This document shows, piece after piece, positions 20,729 through 30,576 of a DNA stretch of 64,000 nt. Below the pieces are notes generated by a model, which worked only from the letters and a program-made list of their open reading frames with translations, was not told the DNA's origin and ran no database searches. Origin of the DNA: Rhynchopus euleeides (lineage: Eukaryota > Euglenozoa > Diplonemea > Diplonemida > Diplonemidae); the NCBI GenBank assembly GCA_963210315.1, contig OY723256.1, forward strand, positions 930,001 through 994,000, in the 5' to 3' direction. The stretch's first letter is position 1. Each line of letters starts with the position of its first letter. The position numbers and the translations under genes were made by a program.

Positions 20729-22363
20729 TTACGCTGCACATGTCTCGAGCACAAATGAGCTCACCTCGCCGTCCAGGAGGCTGTCGTGTGCCCAGTGGCT
20801 CCGCCCGATGAGGTTCCCACCCCGCACCACAGCACGCGGTGCCATGACCTGCCCCTGTGCACACAGCACACCGTCCACGTACAGCACTGCCTCCCCGTTG
20901 AACACAGACGCCTCAACATCAAAGCTGCGCCCCACAGGTGCCTGCGTGTTGCATGTGATGGACTGCGACCGGCTGTTCACAAACACATGCAGCGACAGCC
21001 TCCCGCTGCCACTGGTCTGTGTGATGAGCACGTTGTCGCGGGGTGCCCCGTTCCCAAAGTCAAACACACGTGCCCACGACGTGTGCCTGTTGATCAGCAC
21101 ACGTGCCGCCACCCGGAAGTTCCCACCGAACAGCAGCGGTGCATGTTGGTCAAACGCATCGACAGACTGGAAGGCTGCAACCTGCGTTGCCTCTGGGCAC
21201 GTCGTGTGCCACTTGCCAGATGCCGGAGCAGGCGTAACAGGCACAGTGGTCGGGGCAGATGTAGGTGGCGGTGTTGGCACAGGTGTAGCTGGGACAGGTG
21301 TGGCAGGCACAGTGGTCGGTGCAGATGTCGGGACAGGTGCAGGTGCAGAGGTTGGGACAGATGTCGGGATCTGTGTAGCCGGGGCAGGTGTAGCAGGCAC
21401 AGTGGTCGGTACAGACGTCGGTGCAGGTGTTGGGACAGGTGTCGGGACGGGAGTAGCAGGCACAGAGGTCGGTGCGGGTGTCTCAGCCGTCTGAGGTGCT
21501 GCTGTGATGGGCGGCTTCCCGGAGGGGAAACAGGGGGTCACCGTGCGGCCCAACCCGTCGTCGCACTGTGCAATGGTATCGTTCCTGGACCCACTCGAGA
21601 ACCAGAGCGGGTTGATCCCCCCCGAGCACAGGTGGTCGTCGCAATGCTTCGCGTCCGTGTTCATGCACCGGAGGCAGTACTCTGCATACAGGCCGTTGTA
21701 TGACTTCTGGTACGGGTAACCCGCCTCGACCGGCGGCCAGTAGTTGCAGTGCACCACCGCCCCCGATCCCCAGTTGGAGCCCATGATGCCATTGGGGCAC
21801 GCTGCTGCCGCGCACCCGACGTAGCGTGTTGACTGTGCTACCACCTGGGACCAGTGTCCGCATGTCTTCGCATAGCACACGTTCTTGTTCCAGTCAAACA
21901 GGTCCCCCTCAGCAACCCATGCCTGCACAGCGCCTTGCATAAACCCCGTTTTGTCCACCGCTGCCGAGAAGTACTGGTGGTCCCTGAACAACGCGATATT
22001 CTCACCAGGGGTCATTGGCGCGGTGATCCCATACGACACCTTGTCCAGCACCGCCTTGTAGTCATCCAAGACCACCTCTGACCCACCGAAGTGCCCGTAG
22101 AAGCAGTGTGCCACCCGCTTCTTCGCCATCTCCTCCAGCCCAGCATCCCAATACATCCGATCGATCCCAGCCGCACTCGAGTGTCCGAGCCCCTGCCCGC
22201 CTTTCGCCGCCAACCGACGGTGTTTGTTGTGTGCATCCAGAATCGCCTGCTTCTCCTCCACACGCAACTCCGTCACCTCCGCACCTGCCGCAACACCGCA
22301 CCACGCTGCGACCGCCACACTGACCAGCACCGCCCGCCACGGGGCACACATGCCGGCACGCAT
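20729..22363 (-). CDS. Secreted CAP domain protein with Pro/Thr linker and LamG-like domain, paralogue 3
   Basis: A 544-residue third paralogue. The open frame runs ~126 codons further upstream, but I choose the ATG at 22363 because it gives the same signal peptide as the other two and the extra sequence is spacer DNA. The CAP domain carries GENIAL and GHWSQVV; the LamG-like domain ends in the same VSSFVLETCAA. The linker is ~95 residues. It differs from its sisters in the same CAP patches (for example HFGGSEVVLDD, and QKSYNGLYAEYC in the Cys-rich segment) and by a small change in the LamG-like part (GNGAPRDNV for GNGPRRDNV). Probably extracellular; ligand unknown. Confidence 0.88.
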   Translation of the reverse strand: MRAGMCAPWRAVLVSVAVAAWCGVAAGAEVTELRVEEKQAILDAHNKHRRLAAKGGQGLGHSSAAGIDRMYWDAGLEEMAKKRVAHCFYGHFGGSEVVLDDYKAVLDKVSYGITAPMTPGENIALFRDHQYFSAAVDKTGFMQGAVQAWVAEGDLFDWNKNVCYAKTCGHWSQVVAQSTRYVGCAAAACPNGIMGSNWGSGAVVHCNYWPPVEAGYPYQKSYNGLYAEYCLRCMNTDAKHCDDHLCSGGINPLWFSSGSRNDTIAQCDDGLGRTVTPCFPSGKPPITAAPQTAETPAPTSVPATPVPTPVPTPAPTSVPTTVPATPAPATQIPTSVPTSAPAPVPTSAPTTVPATPVPATPVPTPPPTSAPTTVPVTPAPASGKWHTTCPEATQVAAFQSVDAFDQHAPLLFGGNFRVAARVLINRHTSWARVFDFGNGAPRDNVLITQTSGSGRLSLHVFVNSRSQSITCNTQAPVGRSFDVEASVFNGEAVLYVDGVLCAQGQVMAPRAVVRGGNLIGRSHWAHDSLLDGEVSSFVLETCAA

Positions 22364-23285
22364 TGTCGAAACGCCTTGCTGGATTCTCTGGCAACCTGCG
22401 GCGTGATGGTGCAATGTGAAGTGCCTTCCGACGCAGCGAAACAGGCCCCGAGCAGGGCGAGGCCTGCAAGGGAGCACGGGCTCTGGTGTGTTTCGGCAGA
22501 GAACAGTCAAGCAGGGGTGAGGGGAGAGGTGGACCCGCTCCTTCGTTCGCTGACTCGGCTCATCCTCGGTACAAACCTGCTTCACTCCCACATCATTCAG
22601 CCTCGAAGACGAATCAAGCCGGATGACATGTGAACATGTATGGCAGACACCCGTCTTCCAAGAAAAAGACTTGGAGTTGCGTTCTTTGTTTGTACGAACG
22701 GTGCCTGCTAGTGCATGTGTGCAGATACCGAACGCTGCCACGAGTCTTTTTAGTGCGAAAAGCTAGCTGTTCTTGCAGAAAATGCGTTGAACGATCCTGA
22801 AAGAACGGGCTTCTTTTTTTTGAGCGTGCGGAAGCCCGACCCCACCCAGTCATGCAATGTGTGTCGTGCACACACCCTCCCCCATTCTGCACACAAAAGA
22901 AGCGCCCGGTCACTCTGGGTTCACAATTTTTGGTACCAGGCCCCCGTTTGTCATGTCACGCGCCGGTATCTGCTGGGCACATCCAAGTGCCTTGCACATC
23001 CTTGCCTTTAGTGACGTCGCCTCGGGAAGACGCCACTCCCTGCAAGGCAGTGGTACGTCCTTCCGAAATGACAGCAACTTATCCGACACCCAACCCGCCC
23101 CTCCTCCCGAGGACCCTGGGAAACGTTTGATCCGCGCCCTGCAAGGGGGGGGACAAGAGGGGAGATGTCGGCACAGAGCAAGCCTGCCCCGATAGCACCT
23201 CTTCTTTCCCGCCGAAGAGTTAGCAGGTATGTTCCATGGCTTTTTGATAAAAAAACGGTTGAAAATCGTACTCATTTCGCTTTAT
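22364..23285. other. Intergenic upstream of CAP-LamG paralogue 3
   Basis: The first ~160 bp match the shared spacer and then diverge at about 22530. The remainder contains no supported gene. A CCAAGTGCC-rich stretch and an 8-G run near 23147 are the only notable features. Confidence 0.5.
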
Positions 23286-23480
23286 TGTCGACACCCTGTC
23301 CAGCAACTGTGGAAGGGCAGTTCCGGGCTACTTTTTTGAACTTGTTGAGAGCACACTTGCTGTCTCAAGGCTGTGTTGAGGCCCTGTGAAGTGGCATGCG
23401 GTGCTAAACCAAAAGCTTCAGTCGCACGATTCCCTTCGCTACTTCACGACCTCGCTACGCTTCGTCGCTCGTAACTAGCG
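23286..23480. repeat. Dispersed repeat shared with 17.51-17.70 kb
   Basis: Shares ordered blocks with 17510-17700: CCTGTCCAGCAACTG, AGGCCCTGTGAAxTG, and TACTTCACGACCTCGCTACG. The copies are diverged, which suggests an old mobile repeat of unknown class. Confidence 0.6.
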
Positions 23481-24055
23481 ATACAAATGCATCTGATGGG
23501 GTTCTTTGTTTCTCTCATCCGTGCCACCGACACACGAGGCATGCTTGCATGCACAACCGCGGATGTCGGGTGGCAGGGTCGGAAGCCATCAAGCATCACA
23601 GACATGCACTTTCCCTCCTTCCGAGTCACAGCACTACGCCAAAGTAGGCTGGAAGGCGTCAGGTCGCGACTCCTCGGCTGGTATCGAGACTGGGTGACGC
23701 GGCAGCAATTACTTCCAAGGATTGACACGGCAATCAGTGCCGGGAGAAAGAGAAGGCGGTGTGGTTGTGGAGTGGTGGGCGTCATCATATCGTGGCATGT
23801 TCCTCTTGAACCCAGGACAAGAGTCTTTCTCGCATTATTATAGGAGGGCATTTATTCGGCATCCCGGCCCACCACCCCCCTCTTCTCGTTTTAGTGGGAA
23901 GAAGATAATATCTGCGCCGAACAGAGGCAATCGATGGCACCTCAACACTTTCTGTTGAAACACAGACCTCACTGATTCCCAGACTTGATGGGGTCTGTGT
24001 GTGGGCCCCGAGGTCCCAGCAGGGTTTGCAGGAAGCACGACATCATTCTGTTTTT
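23481..24055. other. Intergenic, nothing recognised
   Basis: No supported gene or repeat. Several short open frames occur on both strands without any recognisable motif. Confidence 0.45.
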
Positions 24056-25300
24056 TTTTGGAAGATCATCCAGCAGGGCATTTTATAGGGGCGAAATCCA
24101 CGCTCATTTGGGCTTAAATGTGAGGCGTTCCCCGATTTTTTGACGGACCCCCCGGCAAGCGAGACTTGTGGTGAATGGGTCACCTCCCGGTTCCTCTCTC
24201 AGGGATCAGTGATCGGGTCCAGCCTCGGGTGCCGGAGGTTAGTCCAAAAAATAGAGTTCGGGGCCGATTTCCGCAGACCCGGGCGCGCAAGGACTTGGAT
24301 ACAATACAGGCACATGCCACAGGGGGGTCTGGGGGGCGGAGCCCCCCAGCCGCCGGAGGCCACGGTAGTGAACATCTGCTTCTTCCGGGCTGTTCCTTGC
24401 GCGTACAGATTCTGCATGAGCTGCTGCGTCCTCCTGAGGCTACTGAGGGTGGCCTGCAGTCTATTCCCTGATGTAACCTGAAAGGGTTTGGGTACAGGTA
24501 TACAGCATAGGGGGGTCTGGGGGGCGAAGCCCCCCAGCCGCCGGAGGCCACGGTAGTGAGCATCTGTTCCTCTGGCATACGATTCTGTGTGCGCTGCCTG
24601 CGTCCCGTGGGTGGCCTGTATTCCATTCCCTGATGTCACCCCAAAGGGTTTGGGGTGACAAAGACAGGCATACGGCACAGGGGGGTCTGGGGGGCGGAGC
24701 CCCCCAGCCGCCGGAGGCCACGGTAGTGAACGTCCGTCCCTTCGCGGCCTGCGTTTTCTCGGGGTTTGACAAAGAAACTGGACAGAAAAACGGTCGGGTA
24801 AGTTGCTCGCAGTCTGTGGGCATGAGTCCACTCTCAGCTGCGGGGCTGCCCAGCCGCCACCAGTTTTCCACCCCCCGGATTTTTCCCGGAAATCTTTTTT
24901 TTTCCCCTTAAATGTGAGGATTGGCCTCACTTTAGACCCCCTATAAAATGCTCTGATCATCCAGCTCAGGGTATAAGATAGACTTTTTTTCTGGCGCCGT
25001 TTTCCGGTTTTTCTGGTTTTGAAAATTTTTCGCGCGCGCCTTCGGCGCGCGCGACCCGCGCAAACCCTCCCAGAATCTGAGAGGGCCCGGTGCCTGCGCG
25101 CGTCCTGTCGTACTGAGGCTGCTTGGTGGGGCAAGCGCATCAGGTTCTATTTTTCTTCTACGGACTCTTAGCACCAGGGTGCCGGTCTGGGCCAAAAAAC
25201 CGGTCTGGTGCAATTTTTTTACACAGGGGGGTCTGGGGGGCGGAGCCCCCCAGCCGCCGGAGGCCATGGTAGTGAACATCTGTTCCCTGCAGTCTGGATT
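24056..25300. repeat. Array of four GC-hairpin modules within a possible inverted-repeat element
   Basis: Hairpin cores CTGGGGGGC-GRA-GCCCCCCAG lie at 24329-24349, 24517-24537, 24687-24707 and 25233-25253. Each is followed by CCGCCGGAGGCCAyGGTAGTG. The first three are 170-188 bp apart and share inter-core sequence with the 16-kb pair. They lie between inverted matches of GCATTTTATAGGGG at about 24075-24093 and 24937-24955. A minus-strand open frame of ~313 codons runs through the array and repeats TVASGGWGAPPPRPP, but it is explained by the repeat. A perfect hairpin CGCGCGCGCC-TTC-GGCGCGCGCG lies at 25031-25053. Confidence 0.75.
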
Positions 25301-28296
25301 CGCTTGGAAGTAGGAAGGCTTCGCTGTGTCGCATCCCGGCCAGCAGGAGATCGCTGGTTCTTGAGGGTTCAACCTTCAGGGTGGAGGAGGACGGGGGAGC
25401 GACCACTCGTGACAGGTGTGCGTTGTGGGTGGAGTGGGTGCACGAGATCTCTGCAGTGTGTCCGGCCACGTAGAGCCCAGACCACCTCTCTGCACATTGG
25501 ATCAATATCACACGACCGACCGTCTTCTCCAGCTTCACCTGGGGCAGGACTGGAAGCCCACCACCACGTGCTCATGTCGTGTACGTACACATTCCGTTAT
25601 CGAGGAGATGCACCTAGCTGTGACGACAGGCAACAAACAAATCTCATCCGTTAGTTGCCCCCAATAGGCTTGGCGACCTTCAAGACTGCTTGAAAGTCGT
25701 TCGTGTTCTCGTCTCAGCCCTCCAGACAAGCAGATCTGTCTCGAGTTGGTGGGCTGTCGCCATGTATTCGATGGCACCGAGTGACGCTGCACAGAGGCAT
25801 CTCCAGTACAGACTGCAGTCTTAGACTCCCTCTTCGACACTCGCTAGGGTGGCTGGAGTCCACCATGTGTGCACTTTCAAAACAGAAGAGACCTGCATGA
25901 CGAGGGCACCACCACCCACCGGGCCACCCGCTAGGTCCATTTTTTCTTCTCCGCTTCTCTGCCTTCTTTGGACTATTTGAGCTCTGTGCGGATCACGATG
26001 GGGTCACTTTCTATTTTTTTATGGCGTTTTTTCTGACTGTTTTACTGTCCCAAAGTCACCAAAAAAAACGCCAAAAATGAGACCGACCTTTTTTTTTTCC
26101 AGAAAACCGGGAACCGGGAAACCCTGGTTTTGAAAACCGGAAAACCAGACCTATCTTATCCCCTGATCCAGCTATTCTTTTCGTTCTTCTACAGCTGCAT
26201 TGCGGGCGAGGCGGGCCTGCGTTGTCTTGCAGCATCATGCACTACACCAACCATTCTCTCCCAGAAGGCTTTGCAGGAAAGACGGGGCTCCGCCATATTG
26301 GCAACCGTGCCAGGAGATGGCGGTGCCAACCCCTTGCCCTTTAGGGAAGGGGTCTTCCTTACGACTGGTGTGGAGGGGGTGGGGGTGTGGGTGTGGGTTG
26401 CTGCTTGGCCTGGCAACCGCGCTGGGGTACAACGGCAGGGGGGGGAGATGGGAGGCGGGGGCAAAAGAGAGGGGGTGCCTGAGAACAGCGAGAGAGACAG
26501 AATTCAAAAGATAATAAATGCGCAGTGCAGAGTCTCGATGGAAAGGGCTGGTTCGAGATCAGACTGAAACGGCGACGGAACAGCAGACAGAACAGATACG
26601 AAACCAAGATCAATTGTTGGAGTGCAGTGTGGACAGGGCAGCTGGGTGTTTCCAATTTTGTCAGCCGCGTGTGAGTGTGCTATCCAGTATCGGGTTAGAA
26701 ATCCAGCCCAGTTTCGGATTATATCCCATCGACGGGGTAGATACAGCAAAGAGGGCGCACTCGCGGTGCCTCCTACCTTACAGCTATTCATACGCGTGCC
26801 GTGCCGTTGGTTGAGCGGGTTGACTCTGGTGCATGTCATATCCATGGCAATGCAGTTCCACATACCAGACAGATGGAGCTGCGAGGGGCTGTCTGTGGCA
26901 GGATGGGTACTCGAATCGGTTAGAAAAGGTGTTCATTTGTCAATAATAACAACCGTTCAAGAAGAACGGGGAGGTGGAGGGGGTTTGAACACCCGAGGAG
27001 GGGGGTGGTGGGGGAGGGTGGGGTGGGTGGTGGTCCCGCCCAAGGATGGGCAGGTGCGGTGTGGGGTGTGCTGGCTGCCTCCCAGCAACCTGCTCATCAC
27101 CTGGTCCCCTGAACCAGACCCCGCAGTTCATGGTGTAAGGCTTGGCACCTATACCACCAAAATGACCCCACTACGATCCGCACGGAGTCCGGCAATTGCA
27201 ACAGAAGAGGGAAATTGCCTCTTTTCAGGACGAGCCCAGATTCAGCCCAAAACCGTGCACTCGGTACCGGGTCGACCGTCGCGCCGGCACCACGCGCAAA
27301 TCTGGCAGGCCAGATTTGCGTGCGCCGCCTGCACCCTGTACGACAACCCATCAGGTCAAACACCACAGCCAGACGCAATGTTGAGATGTGCGAGAAATAC
27401 TTAGACGAGAGGAAGATATAGGAGTGCACGAATTATCAGGTGATTTAGTGATTCGACAGGCAAAACGTTGATGTGCGATAAGACGCCTGCGCATATACCG
27501 TCACTTATTGTGGCATGGACAGCCACCGACCTGGCGTGAGAAGAACAGGCACATTGCCACCCCGTTCCCTGCAAACAGTTCAGAGGGTAGTGATCAAGAC
27601 GTTTCTCCATTCCAGCAATTCGCAGCCACACAGCGGCAACACAACACTGTTGGGGGGGGTGCGAGTATGCGAACAACTTACTTATTTTCAGGCCTTTTCA
27701 GCTGGGTATCACCGTTCTTCCCGTGGAGCCGTGCAACCGCGGTGGGTTACTGTGCGAGAAGAAGGGTATCTCTGCGACAACACCACCCAGAGCAATACAC
27801 TGGCCAGACACGCCCACATTGACCTGGAGGCACGCACAGATCACCGAGGCCTCAGGTGGGCTGGAAATACAAAACACGATCACGCATGTTATGCGATGGC
27901 TCAAAAAAGACTTCTCGGGCGTGCAAAAAAAACTCCCGACACAGAACATATACACCACACCAAAAACCAGCCGAAAGCCTGATTTGACCTGGAAGGGATG
28001 CATGTCCCCCCACACTCCTCACACACATCAAACGATGATCAAAGGGGGGGGGGAATCATCAGCCAGCGGCACCCGCCAGCACACCACGCGAAGAAAAGCA
28101 AACATATCGCCAGAAGACCGGTTGTGTCTAAATGGGAGAAAGCGGGGGGAAAAGGCTTCAAAACGTGACTGTTCTGAGCAAAAAATACACCCACACGCAC
28201 ACACAACCGTTCAAACTTTTCTCCTCTTTGTGTAGCACAGGCCACACCAGCTCTGATGCTACCCACCACTGCCCCACACACCCGCCTCCACGGACA
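25301..28296. other. Long intergenic region with isolated hairpins
   Basis: No gene can be supported in ~3 kb. Visible features: AT-rich sequence at 26080-26175 that partly inverts 24960-25025 (shared ATAAGATAG and CCGGAAAACC). A G-rich tract lies at 26380-26460. A perfect 12-bp-stem hairpin, CGCAAATCTGGC-AG-GCCAGATTTGCG, lies at 27295-27320. An 8-9 G run is near 28045. A minus-strand patch at about 25410-25540 reads as protein (VKLEKTVGRVILIQCAERW) but lacks a start and a family. Confidence 0.45.
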
Positions 28297-29343
28297 CTAC
28301 GAATTCTCAAACGAAGGGTCACGCATATGGTTGATGTTAGGCCGCGAAGGCTTCCTCTTTGGCGACGAAAGGGAGGGGACGATGGACGGCTCCGACAGCA
28401 GCAGCTGCGCCAGACGGAACATCCCACGCGCCGCTGCCCGATGCCCCGCCTCGTCCTTCAGAGACGCTGTCGCGGCGGCATGCGGGTGCCCCTTCAGCAC
28501 CCCTGGGAACGACAGCATCTCCTCCAACTCCGACATCCGCCTCGCATTCGGCGCATCCCGCTTCGTCCCCAGCAGCAGCACCGGGAAGGGAGCCTCCTGC
28601 GCCCCACGCCCCTCCAGCAAGCCAGCGAGGATGAGCCGCACCTCCTCCACCTGCACCGCGGTGCTGTCCAGCGGCACCGCCAGCACCACCCCGTCGAAAC
28701 CATACTCCTTTGCCACCCCCTTCACACCCTTCTTCCCGCAGGTATCGACGATGCTGAAATTGACACGCGCACCGCCCTCCAGACCCTTCGTGACGTACAG
28801 CACTTCCTGCCGCGGCTCCTCCGTCTCCACAGGCTCGTCCGCCTCCCCGTTGATCAGGGTGTAGAGGAGGTGCGTCTTGCCTGCACCGGTGGGCCCAACC
28901 AGCCCAACTGTGTAGGTGTGGACTGCGTTGGCTAACATGATAGCCCCGTGATGCCCCTGGCGCTGCTTCATGCGTGACAGGTAGGCGCCGCTCTGCATCT
29001 GCTCGTCGAGGAGGTAGTGAGGCTCTGCCATGTCTGTCGTCTCCAGCGGCTTCCCAGGGGAGCGGAGGTTATCCTGCGATCTCCCTCGGGGGAACCCCGC
29101 AGCGGCGTTGCCCGGGCTCAGCGGCGACTGCCTCTGAGGTGTAGCAGGGTGCTGCGGTGCGTCGTATAGAGCGGGCATCTTTGGAGGTGTCACCTTTGGG
29201 TTGCCCACGTCGGCTACGTCGATCGTCCGTCCCATTGTGACTCCACGCACAATGGGCGTCCGCGGCTCCCCCGTGTTGTCCGCCCTGTTGTGAGCCCCAT
29301 CGAACTGTGTCTTGCGCGGTTCCCGGCTCCCGGCACACCCCAT
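28297..29343 (-). CDS. Putatively dual-acylated Arf/SR-beta-like small GTPase with long N-terminal extension
   Basis: A 348-residue protein starting at ATG 29343. The N-terminus MGCAGSRE fits an N-myristoylation signal (Gly2, Ser6) plus a palmitoylatable Cys3, predicting membrane attachment. Residues 1-140 are a low-complexity, Pro-rich extension. The G domain follows: P-loop GPTGAGKT at 150-157, DTCG (G3, DxxG) at 200-203, TKRD (G4, N/TKxD) at 260-263 and a possible G5 ASLKD near 293. Spacing and G-domain size fit the Arf / SRP-receptor-beta group of GTPases, but an exact family cannot be given. G3 lacks the usual Gln after Gly (DTCGK), so intrinsic hydrolysis may be altered. No transmembrane helix is seen, unlike true SR-beta. 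A C-terminal tail rich in Ser/Lys/Arg follows. Confidence 0.78.
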   Translation of the reverse strand: MGCAGSREPRKTQFDGAHNRADNTGEPRTPIVRGVTMGRTIDVADVGNPKVTPPKMPALYDAPQHPATPQRQSPLSPGNAAAGFPRGRSQDNLRSPGKPLETTDMAEPHYLLDEQMQSGAYLSRMKQRQGHHGAIMLANAVHTYTVGLVGPTGAGKTHLLYTLINGEADEPVETEEPRQEVLYVTKGLEGGARVNFSIVDTCGKKGVKGVAKEYGFDGVVLAVPLDSTAVQVEEVRLILAGLLEGRGAQEAPFPVLLLGTKRDAPNARRMSELEEMLSFPGVLKGHPHAAATASLKDEAGHRAAARGMFRLAQLLLSEPSIVPSLSSPKRKPSRPNINHMRDPSFENS

Positions 29344-29400
29344 CCAGTGAAGGGGGGCGTGGTGGCGGGGTGGGGTGGGGTGGGGTGGGGTGTCGTGCTG
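29344..29400 (-). promoter_or_regulatory. (GGGGT)5 / C-rich tract just upstream of the GTPase start
   Basis: Five uninterrupted GGGGT units at 29367-29391, C-rich on the coding strand, lie 24-48 bp from the ATG. The template strand could form a G-quadruplex. A related tract (GGGGT x3 then GGGGGG) sits in the same place before the MIB/HERC2 gene at 60531-60551. A regulatory or 5'-UTR role is inferred from position. Confidence 0.4.
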
Positions 29401-29433
29401 GCCTTGGTTGGCGCTTCCAACAGTGTTTTGCTA

Positions 29434-30576
29434 AAACCCTGTGCCTGGAATTTTGACCGAGTTAGATAAAATTTTCAGTGCAATCCTTCAGCACCTCCCC
29501 CCTAGATTTTTAGGTTTTCTTGACCCAATGGTCGAAATCTGCGACATAGTGGAAATCCCGGGGACATGTCGAATTCGAAAATTTTGGGTTAAAAAACCCC
29601 AGGGGGGACCCTTTGGTTTCACCCCCTGTTGGGGGGCCTGGTGGGCGTTCAGGTGAGCTGCGACCCTTCGGGTTCTGACAGAGTGCAGCAATGGTAATCA
29701 ACCGTCGTGAACGTACTTTCGTGCCGGCATGGCTATCCATGGGCACCGTGGCATGTCGCCGCATCCGTTCCGATCACAAGTGCCAGAGGCAAATCAGGAG
29801 TCCTGGTCCAGTGCAGGCACCTGCGCTGCAGATACCCAAGGGACTGTTGTGCACAAAAATACACACACAAGGACATCAACTGACCGAGGCAATGCACCTC
29901 GCAGCCTATCGATTCGATTCGGGGCACCAAGCCTCACGAGCTGGTCACGCGATACCAGGTTACTCCGCTGCGTGGCATATTCCGTGCAGCCGAAATGGCT
30001 TGGGCAGCAGTGCACAGGGGACTTCTGCTGCACTGCGGCAGGACAACCCAAGCACGTGCCGCGTACATCCGGAGGTGAAGCTGAATGAGGAAGATCAGTG
30101 GCTTCTGGGAGGAAGAGGGCGACCGCGTCCACGTCGCGGATAGCACACTCAGCACACGAGCGGGCGTTGCATGAAATCCCCCATGTGTAAACAGGGGAAA
30201 TCGGGCTTTTAGGGGATCCTGGTCAGGAATAAAAATTTCCACACATATTTTTCGACTTCCTGAGGCCAAAAACCGGTGTTCCTGGACCCAGATGTGACAT
30301 CTGGATGACATAATAAAAATCCAGAGTGCCTTAGAGGCGCGCGGGACATTTTTTTGGGGTTCGTGACTGGGGACCCCCTATTTTGGGGGATTTCCCGTAG
30401 GTGGAAAATGTCGATTTTCCAATTTTAAATCACTCTGGGGGCACCTGCGGGGCCATATTTTGCATTTTCAGACAGGGGGCCTATACCCTACAAACCCGAT
30501 TTTCGGGTTTTTTGACCATTTTATGCCTTGTGCGAAAACGTGATATTTTTTGGACAAAATTCCAGGCACAGGGTTT
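29434..30576. mobile_element. 1.14-kb non-autonomous DNA element with ~25-bp terminal inverted repeats
   Basis: The left end reads AAACCCTGTGCCTGGAATTT (29434) and continues TTG-A-CC. The right end (30552-30576) is its reverse complement, with 24 of 25 bases matching. The interior is AT-rich with inverted sub-motifs such as CCTAGATTTTTAGG and contains no transposase-like frame, so this looks like a MITE-type or internally deleted element. A clear target-site duplication is not visible; the left flank ends GCTA and the right flank begins AAAAAC. Confidence 0.72.

Noticed and set aside
22364..22741. N-terminal extension of CAP-LamG paralogue 3
   Set aside because: The extra ~126 codons are spacer DNA not conserved as protein, and they would bury the signal peptide internally.
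24199..25140. Minus-strand open frame of ~313 codons with repeated TVASGGWGAPPPRPP
   Set aside because: It is fully explained by the GC-hairpin repeat units it spans; the repeated peptide is the translation of the hairpin flank. No start context, domain or non-repeat coding signal.
26622..27404. Plus-strand frame of ~260 codons
   Set aside because: It runs through a G-rich tract (poly-Gly) and the 27.3-kb hairpin; no domain, and opposite in strand to all host genes.
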